Assembly: GCA_016617785.1 (NCBI GenBank) | Contig: JADILM010000007.1 | Coordinates: 1,240,001-1,304,000 of the forward strand | DNA from: Sporobolomyces roseus | Taxonomy: Eukaryota; Basidiomycota; Microbotryomycetes; Sporidiobolales; Sporidiobolaceae | DNA length: 64,000 nucleotides | Direction: 5' to 3' | Shown: positions 24,095 through 35,723 of the stretch, in pieces | How the letters are laid out: each line of letters starts with the position of its first letter | Position numbering within the stretch: the first letter of the stretch is position 1 | Program-made: the position numbers and the translations under genes | Notes under the pieces: model-generated | The model's database searches: none | What the model was told of the DNA's origin: nothing | What the model saw: only the letters and a program-made list of their open reading frames with translations

Positions 24095-25457
24095 AGGTTG
24101 ATCCCAGATCGAAGCACTCATTAAAAGGCGACGCAAAATCAACTTTCGTAGTACGCTTGCTCTAGGCTTCCGACTCGGCTAGGGCTCGAGATATAGCAGC
24201 GCTCCAGCTCGTTAAGCGCTCTCCTCAAGCGCTTCGGATGTTCAGAGCGGTATGAGTCAATCGTGCTCAGAAATGCGCAACCAACCTCTTCTTTCGTTGC
24301 TTCCTATCGCATTGTAAATTCACGACATGGACTCGACAGCGATGTTGCCCTCTCGCCAAATTGTACTGACTTGCAACGCTCTTCATAGTCGTGTCCCATT
24401 TTTCGACGAACCCCGTTTCGCTTCAGTTTCACCTTCGACCTCATTTATCAGGCTCAACCGAGCGGGAGTCGGCTTCCCTTCCACTTAGCAACCGAGTACA
24501 GGGTCGACGAGAAAGAGGGCAATTGGAGCGATTTGAGGTGTGCTTGGAGAAGCGATTGTATCGAGCAGCGAAAAAGACGAAACGAGTTTGCGACCTTTCT
24601 TTCGGCTTCTTTGAAGATGTTCCCGTTGATTGAGGGTCTCTCAAAAGTTCGGAGAAGGAAAAGAGCTCGCGTGGAGATGGAAGTCTCATCATTCTCAGCG
24701 CACGCGAGGACCTCGATAATTGTGAAACGGGGATCAGCAAAGACAGGGAGCTGAACAGCTTTGCGCTGCAACGGTGTATTCCGAGCGCTGAAGCGAGGCG
24801 AGGGAAGCAAAGACCGGTTCAAGAGAGCTGGGTGAAACGAAAAAATTGGAAAAATGAAGAAGAAGAGATCCCATTTCTCGAGGAGACAAGCCGTCAAGAC
24901 TCCTTGCGCAGTGGTGAATCTTCCGAGTGGAATATACTGTCACCCGGTGCAAAGAGAAACAAGCGAGGGAGTTGGAGAACAGAGGGTACCTTGTTTTAAA
25001 GAAGGTGAGCATTGACGCAAAGAGAAAAAGCACTTCTCTCTCTTTCATTTATCAGCCATCGCTTCCGTGTGTATTTCGGGAACGACGGCAAGCTTGATAC
25101 CCTCGGGTGTAGACTAACCGGCGTCGCTCAGGGGTGAGGACTCGCGAAAAGTCAGAAACGGAGGGAGTGTTTTTTGGTGACTTTGCTCGAGAAAACTTTC
25201 CGATTAGAGAAACTCGGAGCGCTATCCGCACTCTCCACAGAGGGATTTGCAAGGATAAGTGCAGAGTGCACCCTCTCTTTCGGTGGAGCAAAAAAATGCA
25301 CCCTCTTCGCTTGAAACCCTCGAACCTGACTTTTTCATCTGCACGCTTTCACTGGCCTTTGCTCTTCTCTCTTCCCTTCACTTCACTCCCACCTCTCCCA
25401 CCTCTCCTTCTTCGACTAGTTCATTCTTTGTCGATTCTTCATCCAACTTCTATCACG
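24095..25457. other. Long intergenic region, no gene seen
   Basis: About 1.36 kb between the rhodanese gene and the secreted double-psi-barrel gene. Open frames up to 148 codons occur on the minus strand, but several overlap each other in different frames, none has a recognisable motif and none shows the splice pattern of the neighbours. The last 200 bp are pyrimidine-rich, consistent with a strong promoter and leader for the downstream gene. Confidence 0.45.
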
Positions 25458-27111
25458 ATGTTCTCCACTCTCATTTTCGCCCTTTCTGCCGTCGCCGTCT
25501 CTGCGGCTCCCATCCAACCTCGCTCGACTGAGCTTCTCCTCCCTAACGCCACTCAAACCGGTGTCGATGCAGTATGGTATAAGATGAACGGAAATAACGG
25601 AGCTTGTGGTCACTCCGATTCGGATTCCGACAAGGTCGTTGGACTTCCTCTCGAATTCTACACCGATCTCTCCTCCGTCTCTCCTTACTGTGGACAATAC
25701 GTCGTCGTTACCAACCCTAACAACAACGCCTCGGTCACGTGAGTTTCTCCTATCTTGACGCTAACTCTTTGACCTGTCGCTGACCCTCTTTTTTCTTTTC
25801 CAGTGCTCGTGTTGCCGATGCCTCGACTCTCAACAACACCCTCTCTCTTTCCGTCGCATCATGGGAAGCTCTCAAGGACGACTCTCTCCGTTAGTGCACA
25901 TTCTCCTCTACTTTGAAGGCGACGAGGAACTGATCATTTCGATGTTTCTTCAGACCTCGTCAACTGGCGTCGTGCCAACGAGACTGAAGTCGCCCTCGCC
26001 AAGAAGGTTTCATCGGCTCCTTCTCCTACCAACACCTACGTCGCTCCTTCCCACTCTGCCCCTGCCTCGAAGGAGTGGAAATCTCCTTCGTCTTCGTCTT
26101 CGTCGGTAGAATCTTACTCTTCGACCCCCGTTCAACACTCGTCGTCTTCTGCCGTTCACTCTTCTTCAACCTGGACTCCTTCATCCTCTGCCGTCCACTC
26201 TTCGTCGACCTGGGCTCCTTCCTCATCTTCCTCCGAAGATGAGAAGAAGACTTACGAATCTTCGAAATCCAGTTCGGAATGGGTCGCTCCTTCTTCCTCT
26301 TCCCACGTCGCCTCTTCCACCTCTACCTGGACTCCTCCTTCGTCTTCATCGGTCGCTCAAAACCAACGTCAAGCCGCTCCCTCTTCATCTTCGTACGTCG
26401 AGGAGAAGAAGACTTCCTCAACTAAAGCTTGGGTTGCTCCTACCACCACCTGGGCTCCCAAGACCACCACCACCTCTCAATACGTTGCTCCCAAGACTAC
26501 CACTCAAGCTCAATCTTCCGGTGGAGGAGGAGGATGGTCGGGACAAGCTACTGTGAGTTTTTATCTTTTCTCCGATCTGCTCGTTCTCGAGACTGACTCT
26601 TTGTTCTTCGTTGTATTGAGTTCTACAATCAAGGCGGAAACCCAGGGTATGTCGTACTTTCTTCCAATGCGAAGTCGATCACCATCGACGATACGAAATG
26701 TGGTCTGACACCTTTCTTCTTCGATGCCTGGTAGATCATGCGGTAACTACGCTTCCGATTCGGACTATGTCGTAGCAGTAAATGCTGCGCAAATGAACTC
26801 GGGTTGGTGTGGACGAACTGTCACCATTTCGAGCGGTGGACGCACTATTTCTGCGCGAGTTGCTGATACCGTGAGTTTCTACCCTCGCGTCGTGTCCTTT
26901 TGACTGCCTCGCTGACTCTCATGCTCTCTACCATATGTATAGTGTCCTGGATGCTCTCAGTGAGTATTTCCACACTCCACACCGATACACGATGAGAACT
27001 AACCTTCGTACATTTTTCTTGCGTAGCGGTTCCCTTGACCTCTCGATCGCAGCCTTCGGAGCCTTGGGATCATACGATCAAGGAGTCCTTCCAATTAGTT
27101 GGCACTTCTAA
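25458..27111 (+). CDS. Secreted protein with two double-psi beta-barrel (RlpA/expansin-like) domains
   Basis: Seven exons (25458-25738, 25804-25889, 25954-26552, 26621-26646, 26735-26870, 26943-26959, 27027-27111) give 409 residues. A signal peptide (MFSTLIFALSAVAVSAAP) precedes a first double-psi barrel (VWYKMNGNNGACG, YCGQYVVV, VTARVADAS), which has lost the usual VADTCPGC cysteines. A Ser/Thr/Pro linker of about 190 residues with repeated STW[TA]P units follows, probably O-glycosylated. The C-terminal barrel is canonical (ATFYNQGGNPGSCGNYASDS, CGRTVTI, ISARVADTCPGC, LDLSIAAFGAL, PISWHF). Such RlpA/barwin/expansin-like proteins act in the cell wall or extracellularly. Two microexons, 26 and 17 nt, encode part of the C-terminal domain. 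Confidence 0.88.
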
Positions 27112-27785
27112 GCAGCGAATCCTCGTTGCGCCTCTTTGACCTCTTCCTTTTTCGATTCCCCCTCTTCCCCCTCCCCTCTCCTTCATTTTTCATCACCGGG
27201 TACATAGTCGTCTTTCTTCACTCGTTTCTTATCAAGGGCTTTCCTCGGTTCACTTCTTGTAGCCCTTTCAGTAGGCACGCATCGCACTCCTTTCTTTTGT
27301 AGCACTTTTTCACCCTCGTTTACTATCTATCTGTATCTTCACCTCTAGACGGATCTGGATAGAATCTTGTGTAGCTCTCGACTTCCCTCGATAGGAGTCA
27401 GCTTTCACGCAAACCCCCCAAAAGTGCAAAAATTGTCACAAACTCTCGTTATTATCCTTTGACCTCTTCTCTCTGATTCATCCGAGAGTGCAGTACAACC
27501 TTTCGAGAGCACCCGAGCGTTGTTCACGCCAAACGATCCTCTAACGTTTCGAGCACTTTCCTAAGCTCGTCACAAGCTCCCCTTAGTTCCGACATCAGGG
27601 GAGCTTGTGACGAGCTTAGCACTTTCCATTCTCTGGAGTACTTTCGAATGAATGAAGCAGCTCAAGTTGACGCTAATTTCTCGTCAGCTCGTGCAGACCT
27701 AGAACAAGAAGCCAATGGAGACGACAAATGTGGTTATTCAACGACAACAACGTACTAAAAGATCAAGAGCTACAAGTAAGGAATT
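27112..27785. other. Intergenic region carrying a hairpin insertion
   Basis: Between the secreted-protein gene and the 3' end of the minus-strand coiled-coil gene. Apart from the hairpin element at 27553-27627 I see no gene. Convergent 3' ends mean terminators for both flanking genes should lie here. Confidence 0.5.
27553..27627. mobile_element. Hairpin (foldback) mini-element with 9-bp flanking direct repeats
   Basis: A 57-bp element (27562-27618) consists of two perfect 22-bp inverted arms separated by a 13-nt loop. The arms start TAAGCTCGTCAC on the left and end GTGACGAGCTTA on the right. It is flanked directly by GCACTTTCC at 27553-27561 and again at 27619-27627. A 9-bp duplication of flanking sequence suggests transposon insertion; this size is typical of Mutator-like elements. 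It has no coding capacity, so it would be a non-autonomous, MITE-like or solo-terminus remnant. A simple hairpin terminator would not explain the direct repeats. Confidence 0.7.
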
Positions 27786-29030
27786 TCACTGCTCATCCGC
27801 CTCTTCATCTTCTTCCTCCTCCTCATCGTCATCATCAACACCATCAAATTCACTAATATCTGTAATCGTCGTTGGGAACTTCCTCACTCGAGCCAACTCG
27901 ACAACAACTCCTCTGAATTCTCCCAATAACCTTTCCTCTTCCTCGCACTCCCTTCTCTCCAGATCCTTCAAGTCTCGAATCTTGGCAGCGTTCTTGTTGA
28001 GCTTTTGTACGCTATCTCGATGAGTTTGAACGGCGTCGGCGGAAGCTTTGACGAGAGTTTCGAATTCGTCGATTGCGGAAGTGAGTTTGCGAGAGAGGAG
28101 ATGTCGAAGTCGGAAGAGGAGAAGGAGGACGGGATGAATGAGAGGAGTTAGTAATTGGACAAGGGTATCGTAATCGGGAGTCGGGGAGCGAGAAGAGCGG
28201 TTTTCGGAAGAGTCGTCGAGAGATTCGAGTTCGGAATCGTCGGTCGAGTGAACGGATGAAGGTGGTGTCGAAGGTGAAGAGACCCGATCACTTCCCGTAT
28301 CACTCAATGCATCCTCCCCATCCGTAGTAGCTCCATCACTTTCCGCTTCTGAACCAGATCCTCTTCTCCTCCAAAGTGATGTCCTCCTGTAATTTGGACT
28401 CCCTCGTTCCCTTGCCTTCATCGCCAACCTCACAACGAGTTCCTCCTCCATCGCCATCCATTCTTCATCGAGTTCCAAAGTCGAAGAAGGAGAGGAAGGG
28501 TCGTTCAATTCCGAGTATTCGACGTCCAAGTCGATTAACAGTTCCTCGATAAAGTTGAACGCTTCGAATTCCTCCTCTACTTCCCTCTTGATCGCAGGAC
28601 AGACATCGTCCTGTGGTCCTTCCCGTTTGAACGCCCTCATTTTCCCTTTGCGAAGTGCCCTCAACACTCTCCTATCTAAACTTGAAACTGCTCGATCCGC
28701 TCCCTTTTTAAACACTGACTCCAACGTATCTACCCTCTTTGCTTCTCCGTGTGCAGCTTGGGCTTGTTGTGAAGTACGAAGGACATTGTCACGGGCAACA
28801 AATACTGATCTCCTCAATTCCGAATGAGTCAGGTTGGTCCGATCCAGGATAGAGGTGATGGTCGATAGTTGATCAGATGATTCCGAAAGTGCGGTAGAGA
28901 GGGATAAGATAGCGGAGACGAGAGTTCGGAAGTGAATCGGAAGAGAAGCGGGAGAAGTTTGGAATGGAGCAGGTGATCCATGAGAGTAAAAGGTGAGTGC
29001 CGCGAATGGGTTCAATAGATCTGAACTCAT
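27786..29030 (-). CDS. Uncharacterised coiled-coil protein with acidic C-terminus
   Basis: Intron-free frame of 414 codons from the ATG at 29030; the frame continues upstream only through non-ATG codons. I do not recognise a domain. The N-terminal 120 residues are predicted helical with many Ser/Leu (LSTALSESSDQLSTITSILD), followed by a basic patch (RRVLRALRKGKMRAF), an acidic central region and a Ser-rich linker. A leucine-rich helix (LLTPLIHPVLLLLFRLRHLL) comes next, then a charged coiled coil (DSVQKLNKNAAKIRDLKDLE). It ends in a run of Asp/Glu (DDDDEEEEEDEEADEQ). It could be a scaffold or tethering factor, but nothing in the sequence proves this. Downstream neighbour of SEC24 on the same strand. 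Confidence 0.65.
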   Translation of the reverse strand: MSSDLLNPFAALTFYSHGSPAPFQTSPASLPIHFRTLVSAILSLSTALSESSDQLSTITSILDRTNLTHSELRRSVFVARDNVLRTSQQAQAAHGEAKRVDTLESVFKKGADRAVSSLDRRVLRALRKGKMRAFKREGPQDDVCPAIKREVEEEFEAFNFIEELLIDLDVEYSELNDPSSPSSTLELDEEWMAMEEELVVRLAMKARERGSPNYRRTSLWRRRGSGSEAESDGATTDGEDALSDTGSDRVSSPSTPPSSVHSTDDSELESLDDSSENRSSRSPTPDYDTLVQLLTPLIHPVLLLLFRLRHLLSRKLTSAIDEFETLVKASADAVQTHRDSVQKLNKNAAKIRDLKDLERRECEEEERLLGEFRGVVVELARVRKFPTTITDISEFDGVDDDDEEEEEDEEADEQ

Positions 29031-29707
29031 TGGTTGAGTTGATTGGTGGCGTAGACTTGTTGGATAGAGAGGAGAAGAGTGCAGAATCGGATTGCTGCAG
29101 GAAGGGAGGGGAAAAAGGAGGAGTCCCGCGCGGAGTCGAATGAATTTCGAGCGGACTGGCTGGCGGTTGACTCTTTTCACGTTCAAGTCCGCTTGGTCTC
29201 CCAGGTTCTGAGGAAGTAAAGGGTTGCTCGAGGAGTTTCAAGTCGACTAAAGGAAAGCAAAGCTGGAGCAAAAAAAATCAAGGAGGAGGCCGAACAAAGT
29301 CAAACAGAAAAGTCCAGAATCGTCCGAGTGCGACGACATCATCGCACGCTTTCCCTATCTCTCTCCCCTTTCATTCTTGCCCTGCCAATACCAAAGAACT
29401 CGGTTGCCACCTGACTGCTCTCATCCTTCATCCCACAATCGGTGAACTTCGCTTCGAGTGAAGTTCAAGAGAGTACGATTTTCGACGATGCGAGGCCAAT
29501 TTTGAAGCTGAGAGCCTGAGGGGAAAAGTGATTCGATTTGTTCGTAGAAACTCGCTCTTACGAATGCAAAACGAGGAGAAGCTGGAGAAACCGAGGGTCA
29601 GAGAGCAAGAAAAGGGTATAATTCCTCGAAAGCGAAGGAAAGAAAGAATGACAGGACTACAGCAATGAAAGGGAAAGGGGAAACATGTACTTCGAGTAGA
29701 GAGGTTG

Positions 29708-32700
29708 TTAGAAAGTTTTGTCGTTGATCTGCGAGGGAAAGAAGAAAACGTTCTCTCAATCGTCAATTTCCGGCTTATTTCGAAAGATAGAGAGTAGTAG
29801 AGAGAACTCACCTTGTCCTTGAGCATTCCCAAGAATTGACCATAACTTTGAGTAGTCTCCAATCTATCCTCGATCAAACAACTCAAAGCCCACTGTCTGA
29901 GTGAAGCGTCTCCATCTTCCTTGACAATGTACAAATGAGGGTAATAAGGTCCTCTTCTCGCTTCCCTCACTTTACCGATAATCGCGTTGACTCGTTGAGA
30001 GAATGGATTGTCGAGAACTGGGAGAGATCGTTTGCCGCTCATCAAGTCGGCGTACGAAGCGAGGTCGAAAACGTCCATCACGAGTTGAGGGACAGCGTCT
30101 CGTCCAACCCAGAGGAAGATGTTTTGACCGTCTTCGATCAGGAAAAGACCGTGTCGTTCTAGTCGTTCGGAGGAGAGAGGGAGAGGATGAGGAAGAATGA
30201 CTCCAGCGTCGGAAATCGTACCGCACTATTGGGATGATTGGAGTCAGCGAGAGCGATACGAGGACAGTAGAGAAAAGAGCGACGTACCTCTTTTGGCATA
30301 TTGTGTAGAGAGTAGAAGACGGGGTGAAGGTAGGGGATCAAAAGTTGAGAAGGAAGGGTAGTGAGGAGTGCTTGAGCGTAAGATCTAACATCTGAAGGAA
30401 TCATCGTGCTGTTTCGTAGACCAGTCTATTGTCACACGAGTCGTTGTCAGTCGCAAGCGCAGGAAGGAAGAAGCGAAGAAAAAGGGATTCCGTACATTCT
30501 TGAGTAAACCGAGCATGAGAAGAGGCAAGAACTTCATGTTCTCTGCAATAACCAATTGAGGGCTTGCACCACTTCCAGCACTCGTCATCGTCGCCTTGTA
30601 GGTACCGAGTACGTCGACCAATTTGTTCGAAACCGCGTCCCTCGCATCCTCCAATTTGCTTTGTGTACTCCTCTCGACCGCCTTGTTCGCGAGGAGAGTT
30701 GCCAAAGCGACGGTATCGACACTTGCGTAGAGTTCGGAGATGGAGGAAGTGGTAGGCAGGGCGAGAGTGACCACTCGAATTCGTCGTTCTCCATAACAAG
30801 TTGTGTGAAGGACGGCAGTTTGGAAGACGACGAAAGGAGCAGAAATTGGATCTTCGATTTGGATCTCGATGGCGTAGGATTGATCCATTGGGACAGCGGG
30901 AAGGGAGAGAAGGTCGGTTGATCGAACGAAGAAGTTGCCGTGGAAAGCAGACATTCGGATACCTGTCAACATAGGAGGTTCACCGATCAGTTCCGCACTG
31001 CGAAAGATCGACAAAGTCCCTCGACTCACCTCGAGAAGCTCGAACACGCATAACTGCTTCGAGACAGATAGGATCGGCGATAACGGTTCCAAACTCGTGA
31101 GCGAACTTGAGGGCGTCTTCCGATCTCGCAGCATTGAAGGAAGGGTAGTAGTAAGTTTGTCCACCAGTGTACCGAGGGAGACCACCTATTCAATCGAAGT
31201 TCTAGTAAGTCGAAACCCTCATTTCAACTCGAGGCGAAAGTAGGACTCACTGAGAGTTGAAACATCGGTATAAGCTGAGCTGAACAACCACATGTCTACG
31301 GAAACCTGACTCCTCGAACACTCAATCGCGAAAGACTTGTAGAAACTGGTTTGAGCTTGAAGAAGAGTTGATTCTTTCGAAGTGCCGAGAATCTTGCTGT
31401 CTTCTCGGTTCTTGAGAGCACCTGGTCCGAGGTTCGGTAGAGATGCCGATAGACAGACAATCTTTCCTCCGACGTGGGACTGCAAGTGAGGAAAGCAGTT
31501 CAATCAGCTCAACGAGAAAAACTGGCTGAACATCGCACGCTCGACTTACGATAAGTTTGAAAGCAGCTTGGAGACCTGCTCCGAGAGCGTTTCCAGTGTT
31601 GTGGGTATCATGGAACATGTCGTTCAGTCGACTGAGCAAGTTCTCGACTCCAGCTTTCGCTTCGACCAAATTGACCAAGATATCGTTGGGTTTCGGTAAG
31701 AAAACGTCGTCGAGATCTCCTACTACTAGCATTGTTGGATCAGGTGCACCAGCCTGTACTCAACTTTGACATTCAACGCTTGTTTCTACGAAAGAAGATG
31801 AGCGAGAGAAGTTGCTTACGGCGAGAGTGAAGAAATGTAAACAAGAATCAACTCCGATAATCGCAATCTTTGTACGATCGTCTGCGTTCGGTAGGCGGTC
31901 GAGGGATTCGAGTAGAGTTCGGGCAGCGGTAGCGACCATTCCGGAAGAAACAGCAGAGTAGGAAACGTCGATCACGAAAATGTAAATCGGTGGTTGAGGT
32001 GCTCGTACCTACACAGGACAATCTTCTCAATACGCGCGAGCTGACTGAGTCGAGAGTTCTAGCGTACCATGTACTCTGTAGGAGCGACGAATTCGACTAC
32101 ACTACTATTCAGTTCGTGTCTCGCATATCGATCCGCCGGTTGATTCTTGTCTTGATCCCAATCGAACAGTTGAGGTACCTCGTTCGAGAGGTTACACATG
32201 CAACACTTCCATCTTTGTCCACCTTCGATAAACGTCACGTAAGGATTGATGTAGGTTCGACAACGTCTGCATCGAGCAATCACTGTATCTGAAACGACTG
32301 GAACTTCCGGCTGAATCATTCGGTTTGAGAGTCAGTGCCAGTCAAGGAGATAGGGAGAGGATTGGGGAACTTACATCTCCAGGTTTTAGACTTCGGTAAG
32401 GAGTGAGAATGAGAGCAAGGGGTAATTTTGATTTTTGAAGGAGAGAATTCGTAGTAGGTACAGCGTTGATCGTCATTCGTTGATAAGAAGGGTCGGCATT
32501 TCTAGTTTCAGATTGAGAGAAGGAAGCCTGTAACGATTCGTCCGGTATCAGCAATTCCTTCGAAAAACGAAAATAAGGGAATCGTGAGAAAACGTACGTT
32601 GGGAGGTAATCGAATTTCTGGTGGGTTCATCGTCATCAACTCGAGAGGATTCAACGGAGTCTTGATCAAATCGACAGTAGCAGGATTCGCTTGTTGACGA

Positions 32701-33995
32701 GGTCCACCTGCTGTCGCATTTCCTCCCAATCCCATCTGTCCAAACTGATTCCCCAACTGCTGTACTCCTCCTCCGTAACCTCCTGCACCACCTGGAGCTA
32801 CTGGCGCTCCTCCTCCTACTGCTCCCGGAACTGGAGCTCCCGCACCAGGTGGAACGAATTCGTTCGGTTGTCCACCTGGAGTTGGTGCACCGGGGCTGAA
32901 GAACTGTCCTGCTCCTCCTCCTCCATTCGCTGCATTCGGATCATTAATAGCTGGTGCGGCGGGCGAGAAGAATCCAGCGGTTGATTGTGAATGACCGTGA
33001 CCTGATCCTCCTCCAGTAGGCATCGATCCTCCTGCACCAGGAGGTAAATCTCCCGCGATGTAAGCTGAAGTGTCTCTTGCGTATTGTCTTCGACCTGGTC
33101 GAGCTGCTCGAGCGGCGTTCAGATCTTGAGTAGGGGAAAGAGCGGGAGGTGGAGGAGTGTTCGACATTCCAACGGGAGGTGCAGTAGGTTGAGGTTGTTG
33201 GAAAGGCTGAGGGGGTTGCTGTTGTTGTTGATTATATTGATCGGGAGGAGCGGGAGGAGCTTGAGATTGCTGTTGTTGTTGTCCGGCGGGGTTGTAAGGA
33301 GGAATCGCTGGTCGAACTCCAGGTCCTAAACCTGTACCTGGAATCCGAGGAGCTCCGTAAGCGGACAAGGGCTGACGAGTGAATCCATTCGGCGAAGAAG
33401 AGACGGGTCCAGAGATTGAAGCGTGAACTCCATGTCTTGCACCTGCGAAAGGTCGTTGACCTGGAGGAGGAAGGGGAGCTGAAGCAGGGAAATTGTATTG
33501 GGATCGACCGGTAGAGTTTTCTACAGCGTAGGAAAGAGTCAGTGACTTCAATTGAGAGAGGTTCGACTGAGGGTTGCGATGAAGCGAGATTGAGAGATAG
33601 AAACGGTTAAAGTCGATCGAACTGATCCCGGTGAATAAGCCCTTCAAGCTGATGTTCAGCTACTCTTTGGCTCCTCTAACAGGCCTATCACCCCTACACT
33701 GTAGCTCTCGCTCCCTCGTTCGCTGATGCAGAGTCTCCAAACACGTCCACCTCTGCTCTCCTTCCCGTTCATCTCTACCTTTTATCCACTTTGATAGACA
33801 TGAGTATAGATATTCGACTCACCGATAAAGAGGTTCCTTCCAACCGTCGAGTCCCTGTGGAATAAGATAGGAATTGATGAGAATTCGAGCCGACGTGGGA
33901 ATGAATCACTCTCCCTTCGAACTCGGGAGAGGGACTTACCATTCAGACCTCCAGCCTGGAGGTAAAGGTGGATGGGGCATCGCTTGTGAAGCCAT
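29708..33995 (-). CDS. SEC24: SEC24, COPII coat cargo-binding subunit, with N-terminal WW domain
   Basis: Binds cargo and Sec23 in COPII vesicles leaving the ER. Thirteen exons; 33995-33940 and 33854-33823 are short and encode the N-terminus. [29 protein letters not shown] and a closing Pro form a WW-type domain across the first three exons. A Pro/Gln/Gly-rich disordered region follows. The conserved core begins at [14 protein letters not shown], then [15 protein letters not shown]. The zinc finger is [15 protein letters not shown] with WKCCMC. The trunk has [15 protein letters not shown], the helical part [16 protein letters not shown], and the gelsolin-like part [17 protein letters not shown]. 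It ends DKINDKTF after the last intron. Only 92 bp separate its ATG from that of FMT1. Confidence 0.93.
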
Positions 33996-34087
33996 CCTGT
34001 TTCGAGTATCGTTGGTCGAGGGATGGAGGGAAAGCAAAACAACAAGTTTCGCGAATTCGAAAGGTTGACTTCTTTCCTCTCACTTCC

Positions 34088-35723
34088 ATGCTAGCTTTGA
34101 GATCACCCACTACTCTATTCGCTTCGGGATGGACTGGTACAGCCAGGCCTAGCAAACGAAGATGCCTCAATTCTGTATCTTCGCTCGCTCAACCTCGTTT
34201 TAAAATCCTCTTCTTTGGAGCCGACAACTTTAGCTGCATTACTTTAGATACGCTGTACAAGACGAGAAAAGGTGAGACAATCTTTCAGCTCGAAGTGGAT
34301 AACTTGTGAGCGATACTAATGCTGTATTGAACGATTTTCTCGCAGATCTGATTCAACACCTCGTTGTAGTGACTCCACCTGATCAACGAACAGGTCGAAG
34401 ACTGAAAGAAATACACAGACGTATGTACACGACCTCTTACCTTACAAAGAGAATCGCTAACTCTTCTTCCTCAACCCATTAGCTCCCCTTCGACTCCTCG
34501 CAGAATCCCTTTCCCTCCCTTCCATCTCCTTACCCCGAACCCTACTCAAAGACTGGCTCGTACATCCTTTCTTCATACTTCTCTCCTTCCTCCTGTCCCT
34601 CTTACTAACGCCCATCCCTCCAATTCCTCAGCCACCAGACGAATTCCTCCCTCTCTCAATGTCCTCTTCGCCCTCCCCCTCAAATCTCTTAATAACCGCT
34701 TCCTTCGGCCACCTCCTCCCGACCCCTCTCCTCTCTCATTTCCTCCCCCTCAATGCGCTCAACCTTCATCCATCAATGCTGCCCCAGTATCGAGGGGCTG
34801 CTCCAATACAATGGAGTGTGATTAATGGAGAAGCGGACGAGAATTGGAGGGATGGGGAGAGGGGGTGTGGAGTGACGGTACAGGAATTGAGTAGGGGCAG
34901 GTTCGATAGGGGGAGGATATTGGGGAGTGAGAGGATCGTAGGTCGAGCCTCATCGAATCCGCTCGCCTGAATTAGTGGCTCATTCGCGGGTGGCTTTGTT
35001 CTACAGGTACTGCCGGATGATACACCTCGAGATTTCTTATCGATCGAAGCTGTCCTCGCTGAGAAAGGTGGACTTCTCTTATCTCGCATTCTCGCAGACC
35101 TCCCTAAACATCAAGTCAGTCTTCCCCCCTTCTCCCTTTTCCTACTTCCCATACTAATCCAGCTGGGGTGCGACGTAGGAGAACGCTCAACCGCAAGACT
35201 CGTCACTCGCAACTTCCGCCCCAAAATTGACGAAACAATTAGCACGAATCGATTGGGCTTCAAAAACAGCGACTGAACTATCAAGATTACAAAGAGGGAT
35301 CGGACATCAAGTATGTTTCTCCCAACTTCTCTACACTCTCAAAGACGCCGTAGATAGCGCATACTAACAAGCTTGAGTTTGTTTCTACAGTATTCATTAT
35401 GGACTACTCTCGCCTCTTCCTCGGCCTCTCCTCCTACTCAAATTCAACTCCATCTCTCGACTCGCTCTGTTCCTATCCGTCTTCCCCTATCCTCGATCCC
35501 TTGCACCCTCGACCAACTCAAACCGGGTTTCCTCTTCTCCCATGCCAAAGAAGTCTGTATCACTACCCGGCAAGATCCCGCGTGTGAGGGAGACAGTGAG
35601 GGGGTAGAGGTAGTGAAAGTTGAGAGAGTGAAGAAGGAGGGGAAAGGGTGGGTTGAGGCGAGGGAATGGTGGAATGGAATGAAAAGATCGGTTGAGGGAG
35701 GGAAGGGGGTCCAATTGGAGTAG
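34088..35723 (+). CDS. FMT1: Mitochondrial methionyl-tRNA formyltransferase
   Basis: Formylates initiator Met-tRNA in mitochondria using 10-formyl-tetrahydrofolate. Seven exons (34088-34271, 34346-34420, 34483-34559, 34632-34937, 35007-35114, 35179-35310, 35391-35723) give 404 residues. The N-terminus (MLALRSPTTLFASGWTGTAR) is Arg/Ser-rich without acids, as expected for a mitochondrial presequence. FKILFFGADNFSCITL is the formyltransferase N-terminus. ALNLHPSMLPQYRGAAPIQW holds the catalytic His and the SLLP-type loop. GVTVQELSRGRFDRGRI and KLTKQLARIDW lead to the C-terminal domain. The core Asn of the N-x-H-x-S-L-L-P pattern is present as N-L-H-P-S-M-L-P. Transcribed away from SEC24. Confidence 0.9.

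Noticed and set aside
24454..24897. 148-codon minus-strand frame between the rhodanese and double-psi-barrel genes
   Set aside because: Overlapped by frames of similar size on both strands, no motif, no splice signals and no family match.
27562..27618. Hairpin read as a transcription terminator or a small structured RNA
   Set aside because: The element is flanked by exact 9-bp direct repeats, which an insertion explains and a terminator does not; fungal Pol II termination does not use such hairpins.
29031..29186. Mitochondrial presequence on the coiled-coil protein from an extended reading frame
   Set aside because: The extension begins at a TTG, not ATG; the first ATG is at 29030 and removes the Arg-rich segment.
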